The notes beneath the pieces were generated by a model. The model saw nothing but the letters and a program-made list of their open reading frames with translations. It was not told the origin of the DNA and did no database searches. DNA of 64,000 nucleotides from Eleusine coracana subsp. coracana (lineage: Eukaryota; Streptophyta; Magnoliopsida; Poales; Poaceae), in NCBI GenBank assembly GCA_032690845.1, contig CM064421.1:42584963-42648962 (forward strand). The letters are read 5' to 3'. The translations under genes and the position numbers were made by a program. The first letter of the stretch is position 1. Each line of letters begins with the position of its first letter. Shown piece after piece: positions 58,101 through 64,000 of the stretch.

Positions 58101-59109
58101 GCACAGGGGATCACAGGAGTCTAACCCTATTGCAGATGGAGCACCTCTGTTTGACCACAATCATTAGTGGGTTGGTAAAGTGGATGACCAAAACAAACAC
58201 CACTGTCTGGCAGCTACTCTCGCATAAAAAGATGGTTTAGGAGGCAGTAGGTATTTGAGGGCATCCGTCCATGAGACTGACGCCTGTGCAATGCACGACA
58301 GCATTGCCATCTCCTGCGACATCAGGCACAGAATCATTATTGATTATGCCCTGGATGTACCTCATGAGTAGTCCATTAGGCAGTTGTGTACCACCAGACT
58401 TTTATATGGACTGGATCAAGCGATCTCATGATTGTCTAATGAAAGCCCCACCAGGCACGGCTTATATTGGTATGATATCTGTATTTTCCTCAGTCCTGGG
58501 TCACGGGTTTACACTGCTCTGGTGTCTGGATCGATTGATCAATTTCTCAGCAAATAATGGTTAGCTTATAGTTGCAATAGCTGACGATGCACTAATGAGC
58601 ACATTTTGAAATTTTGAAACGATAAGGCCGGCACAACAACTCAATAGTTGCCAAGGATCAGATCAAGGCGTCATAACAAGCCAAGACATACTCCTTCAGT
58701 TCCCATCTTGCAGTCAGGACAGTTGAACAGCAGCATTCAAGGAGAAATGTTTGGCACATATGCAGATGATGTGAGACTGATTTAGGAGGTGGATGAATAC
58801 TTGAATAGACTTGAAGCTTTCAGCATTTCAATGAATATCATCTCATATGATCTATCCAAAAACAAAAATACACTTATTACAGCAACCAAAATGCCTACAG
58901 GAGGTGTTAGATTCAGCTTAAGATCTCAAGGGCAGGGCGAAAAGGTTCGACATCTGACATTACAACCTGAACTACTATCAACTCACCACAGAACTATCAT
59001 TTCCAACTTTCAGGAATAAAAGAAGCCGATGGATTATACAAGGTACTCGGAGCAGGATACAATGTTGACTGCTGCGTGACTATGGGCTAACATGGGAAGC
59101 GAAGATTTC
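55126..59109. other. intergenic region upstream of beta-galactosidase, no supported gene
   Basis: 55126-55700 is the GC-rich leader and promoter of the beta-galactosidase. 56000-58200 shows short open frames only. 58200-59060 holds a long stretch with scattered open frames on the plus strand, including a GTYADDVRLI string, but neighbouring reverse-transcriptase motifs are missing. No function can be assigned. Confidence 0.45.
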
Positions 59110-62100
59110 CTACTTCAGGAAGGTTGATGATACGAAAAGAAGCGCATATGTAACACATGCAGTGCTCACTTCCAAGTTTCTTGGACCAGGCAGTATAGGA
59201 GGAATTACAGATACCATCAAGAAGGTGCCAATAAACCAGGAAACAAAGAAAGATCCAAACCTGAAAGATTTGACCAAACTCAGCATTAGGAAAATATCAC
59301 ATCCAAGCATTTTCTGAATGCAAAATCAAACTATTTTTCTGAATCTTAAAGCAAAACAATAGGCAAATAATCACTTAAAACCATCAAATGCATGTGTAAT
59401 CTAAAAAATTGCACTATTCTACTTTCAAAACAATATACAGAGGAGGCCACTCAGAACATACACATATCAGCCAACAATGTTTTTTTTGGGTATGTGTGTT
59501 TTGGGGGCAAGCTGAAGCCACCTACACAAGCAAATAAGCTTGAAATACGTGTTGCACAGGTTGAGCACTTGCGCATATTTTACTTAAGTATCAGTAGTCT
59601 GATTTATAGTGATTACGTGGATAGTACCCACTCCCTCCCAGAATTACTAGCCTACTAGAACCAGCCAGCCAAGCAGTTAAAGTGCGAAATGTTTGTGAAT
59701 TGGTCCAACAAACTATGATGCTAAAATCCAAAATATATTTAGCATTTATGTTAGCCGAGCAAACATATATTGAGTACCATATCATCTATTATGGGGTACC
59801 AAATCAACTGTTGCAACCCCACTGCTTTAAAAGCTTCAAGCTCTACATTCCCCACTGCAATAGTGTCCACAGAAGAAATACAACCCCATGGTTTCCAGCT
59901 TTTCTTCGTCTTTTTGAGTCTAGTCTTGTCGACCTGTGGGTTTGATCTCTAGCCTACCCCAACTTGCATGGGACTAAAAAGGATCATACGTAGCTGCTGT
60001 AAGAAACTATGCGGCCACTGCACACAAACTTGCAATGGTTTGGATAAACAGGACTATCCGAGCAAAGAAGACAACTGGTTTTGCCAGAGCAGATACGTGG
60101 CATTGCTTTCAGGAGACACTTGTTTGTTCTGGTGGTGGCTATTAGGCTAGTTTTGGTTGCCGCACTCTAGTATCATATTAGGATTTGAGATGAGCAGCCA
60201 TGGGAAGACACAATACTACAGTATGCCACAACAAAAATGGACATGAGTTCGAATAAACACCATAGCTACTCAGGAGAGTATTAATAAGTAAACTAAAGTG
60301 ACTAAATTCTGAACAACTAAAGCCAAAATGAAACAAGTAATGCAAGTAGAAGGAAGCATACCCATAAAAGAACGTTCGCCATCCACTTTTGATCCTCTGA
60401 TAAATGAAATAGATATTTGCAGCACATGAGATGGCCACCTGGAGAGTTGGCCCATCTTCAGTAGGAAAAGCAAGAGTAAGCACTCCTAGCAAGATAAAAG
60501 TAATTGCAGTTTGCCAAATGATTTTGCCACGTGGTGTTTGAAATCTGCCTTGAACAGCTTTGATTGCACGTGACTGACTAAGTTCCTTAAATTTTTTCTT
60601 GAGATCCACTTTTGGTTTTTTTCTATCAAAGAAACTCTGCATGATAATCCTGTCATGAGCAGACTCGATTGCAGCAACACTTGGCTTGTGTCCTGCATAT
60701 TTGCTTATGAGATAGTTCCTGGCAGCTCGAATTTCTTCTTCAGATGCTTCCTTACTGATACCCAGTCGCTGATATGGATCCTTCACATGGATTCTAGGGA
60801 AAATAGCTGAAGAAATCAAGCAGTTAGAAAGGGTTAGTAGAATATCTACAAACTAACTGCTCCAGTTAACAAAACTGAGAGGACAAACAAGAATTTGTCT
60901 GCGTATTCTTTTATATAATAAACAGCCAGAGAAAAACAAATAGTGATTCATCTAAACCTGAGGAGGTCAATGGGTCAAGTGAAAGAATTAGAATGGCATA
61001 AGTTAGAGTGGGATTTGGAAGCCGTAGTTCTGACAGAAGTGGATGATACAGTGAAATGGGGCTCACAGAACCATGTTTACTTCCTCCCTATACGAATATA
61101 GGCCCTGTACTGGGGTGGAAAACATCAGAACGATGCAAGTGTGGAAGCAAAACTCCCACTGAAAGTGAGAAGTTTCATTTGGTTGCTACAACAAGATAGG
61201 ATCCAATCAGCTACTGAAGAAAAATTGTTGAGTACGTTTGGTGTGTGACTGGTGAGGGTTTGAACTGGGAAAGGAAACCTACAAGTTTCACCAATTTTAC
61301 ATAATGCTTCCTAGGCCCTGCAGGACACAAAAGTAACAGTACGCTAATTTTTCTGTTAGGAGCAGTTTGTTGGACCCTGTGGCTGAACAGGAATTATTTG
61401 GTATTTAGAGAAAGAATTAGATCTTCTACTGTAGCGATTATTTACAGGCTACTGTCATTAACGCAAAGATGGGCTTCACTAAGCAAGCGCAAAGGCAGAC
61501 TGTGTGTTAAGAAAAACTGTCGATGCAATGGGATCGGCTGAAAAACTGTCTTTTCTGATTCTGTTATTCTGTGGTGGTTTCCTAAACTCCTGTAGTGCTT
61601 TTTGTTGAACTCTGGTTGTATTCCCTGTAGTTTCTATTCATCACTGATCTAAACAAGATGTGGTGGAGAGGGGTTCTAGCCGATAAAGGGGGCTGTTTGG
61701 AAATCCTGGCAAGATAGCCAGAGATTGTAGAAGTAGATTCTTGTTTTCTGGGATATGTTTTGTAAAGCTCGCAGCCCGAAATTATTTCTTGGTTTCAATA
61801 AAAAAGAAGGATGAACGACCTTCTATTTACAACATTACTTGGTTCCCTAAATATATAACATGTCAAATGTGGCACACCGGGCTACTGTCTTAATGTTGAT
61901 ATTTTGCCATATATGATTTATCACTTTGAATAATAAATTGGTAAAATGATTTGAGCAGAAATCAACTGTTACTTAGCCATATTTGAGGCCTTGTGGGCTA
62001 CTGAAATCAAGTTAAACATCTAATGAGCTTCAACTCTAAACTAAATACTGTACGATTTGCTTCATATATAAATATAGATAGCTAATACTCACGAGTCGGA

Positions 62101-62447
62101 GAGTCAGCCATGTCACCGAATGATGCAGTTGCCAGTGGAGTGATTTTAGCATTTCTGTGTGTGTAACAGAAAGGAGAACTATACTTTGTGTACCTGCACC
62201 GGAGATTTGGATATGAGAAATTGCATTTCTCACAGCATAAACTAGGGCAAAGCTTTGACATAGTGGCAATAGTCTTAAGAGGTGTAATAAGGTACCTATC
62301 CACATTAACAAAAAGTTTGTTCTGTTCCTTGCGCCCCCTGTTGAAACTCAATGAAGAGACGAGTCCCAACGGCGCACTTGACACCCTTGAAGTAACTGGA
62401 CATCGCAATACCCTTGAAGGATCGGTTGCTGCACCATGAGGCAACAT
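59110..62447 (-). CDS. CPP1-like J-like membrane protein (DUF3353), chloroplast
   Basis: Relative of Arabidopsis CPP1 (chaperone-like protein of POR1) and its paralogues; closest in my recall to the At3g51140 type. Three coding exons: 62447-62093, 60806-60362, 59260-59110; 316 residues in frame. A 5' UTR exon likely ends at 63045 (donor GCG/GTAAGG) and joins an acceptor so that exon 2 begins at 62490. The N-terminal about 115 residues are transit-peptide-like. The J-like segment VKDPYQRLGISKEASEEEIR follows, then YLISKYAGHKPSVAAIESAH. The HPD tripeptide of true J proteins is absent. Membrane segments: TAITFILLGVLTLAF, VAISCAANIYFIY, SFFVSWFIGTFLMVSVI, and a C-terminal VTYALLFVSSTFLK. Both introns contain LINE debris. 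The molecular role (plastid chaperone or membrane factor) is inferred from family. Confidence 0.88.
59940..59980 (+). mobile_element. RTE-type LINE 3' end fragment
   Basis: TAGCCTACCCCAACTTGCAT followed by GGGACTAAAAAGG matches, from memory, the conserved 3' end of grass RTE-like LINEs, where it usually runs into a (TTG)n tail. Only this short end is seen, in an intron of the CPP1-like gene and antisense to it. Confidence 0.45.
60990..61815 (+). pseudogene. decayed non-LTR retrotransposon (LINE) 3' ORF2 fragment
   Basis: Lies in the first coding intron of the CPP1-like gene, opposite strand. Translating across stops and frameshifts gives VDDTVKWG, then AKLPLKVRSFIWLLQQDRIQ and, in another frame, AVCWTLWLNRNYLVFRERI. 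These are the zf-RVT-type region and C terminus typical of plant L1-like ORF2. It ends in TTTCAATAAAAAAG. No catalytic reverse-transcriptase core remains and the fragment cannot code for an active enzyme. Confidence 0.7.
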
Positions 62448-63045
62448 CTCAGGGAATAGCTGATTAGTCTGCAGCAAACTCCCTTCCCTACTGCGAGAAA
62501 AAAAACAATGCATCAGGAATTAATTAAATATGCACAATAAGTGCCAAACACGAACTTCATTAATCAATATGTCATGGAAACAACATATGTATGATCCATT
62601 AGTATGTGGTTGCATGCCCATAGGTTAGGGGTTACCCTATGAAAAATTAATATCCATAATCTATGATTCGAACAAAGGCGGTTAGGGGACTTAAACCCAT
62701 GGCCCCGGACATCAAAACCTCAAGGGTGTCACTGAAGCACATCCATTACACAGTTCAATCACTGCAGTAAATCAGAAGCGCCTTACAACAAAGCTGAAAC
62801 GAACGGGTGGGTCATGGGGGTTCAATTGTTGAACCCCCAAATTTTGCGGAAACTGAAATCCCCACGGCATCAACTGAGATCAGAGTTACGCACACCGAAG
62901 CGCCGAATCAAATAGAACTTCCAGTCACTCGGCCGCTACTTACATTACAAACTGATGGTGATAGACGGAAGAAGAAACATCTCCCGTAACAATAAATAAA
63001 TTGTTCAGAAGTAAGTTCAACCTAGGCAAGATGGTTTTCCTTACC

Positions 63046-64000
63046 GCCCAAAGGAACCGCTCCCAAGTCTGTGTGGATCTCCACTCCACGGCGGAGGGGG
63101 AGGACGAGGAGGTCGGCGACGGCGACGACGAGCTCGTTCCTTCGAGGTGGCTCGGATGGCGTGCCGTGGGTGTGGTTCGGTGGTGAGATAAGGGCCGGCG
63201 CATCCTGGGCTCCTCGACACTCAACAAAAGGCGGCCGCCCGCAGGCCAATTGTCAGCCCAATCTGGGAGCAGCTCAGCCCACCTAGCATGAACCGGCTAG
63301 GGCCTAATAACTGACAACAAGAACGGATAGCACTTGGACCTGGACGACGACGATGGCCATGCCATCCATCCCCCTCCTCGCGCAGCGCGAAAGGCCCGGC
63401 TCGTCTCTCTGCAAGCGGGCCCCCCTCCACCCACGTCAGCATCATGGCCCGCCTCACCACGACTAGTTTATCCACTTGGCCGCCCACGCCACTTGCCGCG
63501 TACGGCGCCACTCCGCCTCGGCATCCACGCCGTCAGCTCCAACGCGCGCTCATTTCTCCGCCGTCCGTTTCGCTGTCCCCTCCGAAGATCCGGCCTCATC
63601 CGCCTCGTCGTCGCCTCCGGTCCTCCTCCCCCACTCCCGTCTCCTCCGCTTTCTTTAATCGCCGGTGCGGCCGCGCCCCAACCCCACGCAACCCCCCCCC
63701 CCCCCCCCCACTAATACCCGTCCCCTTTCCGGTGGCGGCGGCAACAATGAACGGTGGCGCCGATCTCTCTGCGCCGGACTGCGGCACCGGCGGGTCCTGC
63801 TGCTCTATGCGGGTTTCGTTGGCGCATTTCGATTCGGTTTGACCGCCTCAACCTGGAGTAGCGTTGGTTCTTGGGGTTCTTGAGGTGGTCTTTGGCGATC
63901 GGGACAGTTCGTGTCGAGGTACCCGTCAACCTCCGGCGAGAGAGGTGAGGTGCCGTTCTTTTCTGCCTGCTTCCTTTAGTTTCGAACAGATGTTGCCTTT
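63046..64000. other. GC-rich divergent promoter region and possible start of a plus-strand gene
   Basis: The 5' UTR exon of the CPP1-like gene probably spans 63045 to about 63230. Beyond it the DNA stays GC-rich with plus-strand open frames (63334-63842) rich in Pro/Arg/Ser, and a possible donor GAGAG/GTGAGGTG near 63945. This looks like the first, perhaps non-coding, exon of a gene that continues past the window, but no conserved protein is readable. Confidence 0.35.
63692..63709. repeat. poly(C) tract
   Basis: An uninterrupted run of 18 C. Homopolymers this long are prone to length error in sequencing, so reading frames across it are unreliable. Confidence 0.9.

Noticed and set aside
62448..63249. 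Coding first exon for the CPP1-like gene starting near 63249
   Set aside because: None of the three phases from the 63045 donor gives both an ATG and an open join to exon 2; the ATG at 62447 gives a complete transit peptide, so the first exon is treated as UTR.
1..64000. CRISPR arrays, operons, riboswitches, plasmid or phage features
   Set aside because: Intron-rich eukaryotic genes throughout; the tandem repeats found lack spacer structure.

Overview
This window is nuclear DNA from a grass (Poaceae). The genes are split by GT-AG introns. Several first exons are very GC-rich (NB-ARC gene, patatin-like gene, FAR1-related gene, beta-galactosidase). The spaces between genes carry MITEs, a tRNA-derived SINE and LINE debris of grass type. 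The proteins read like rice/sorghum/maize orthologues; a panicoid grass is likely, but the species cannot be fixed from sequence alone.

Layout. 1-2297 (-): 5' part of a CC-NB-ARC-LRR resistance-like gene that runs off the left edge. 3948-6944 (+): seven-exon plastid-type tryptophan/tyrosine permease. 6945-10367: intergenic, with an unresolved minus-strand spliced-looking locus and a palindromic tandem repeat. 10368-12260 (+): light-dependent protochlorophyllide oxidoreductase (POR) with a G-box/I-box/TATA promoter. 17008-18522 (+): class III patatin-like protein. 18523-24360: gene-poor, with CT/GA microsatellites and poly(A) insertions flanked by direct repeats. 24361-31239 (-): 25-exon TOPLESS-related co-repressor. 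34518-38326 (-): 13-exon chorismate synthase. 39316-42388 (-): LOG2/LUL-type RING E3 ligase. 45861-48794 (+): FAR1-related protein with a C-terminal 16-residue repeat. 50149-55125 (-): 16-exon beta-galactosidase (GH35). 59110-62447 (-): DUF3353 / CPP1-like J-like membrane protein, with a 5' UTR exon near 63045. The right edge holds GC-rich DNA that may be the start of a plus-strand gene.

Exon structures were assembled by hand. Every multi-exon gene that lies wholly in the window closes in frame: 521, 395, 472, 1133, 440, 399, 853 and 316 residues. That is the strongest internal check on the models.

Function. This is ordinary eukaryotic gene order, not an operon or a gene cluster. Several products are expected in plastids: the aromatic amino-acid permease, POR, chorismate synthase and the CPP1-like protein. 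I found no complete undescribed system. The best leads are a family of tiny poly(A)-only insertions with 12-17 bp target-site-like duplications, the coding minisatellite in the FAR1-related gene, a probable GC-AG intron in the beta-galactosidase, and two unexplained minus-strand loci with good splice or promoter signals.
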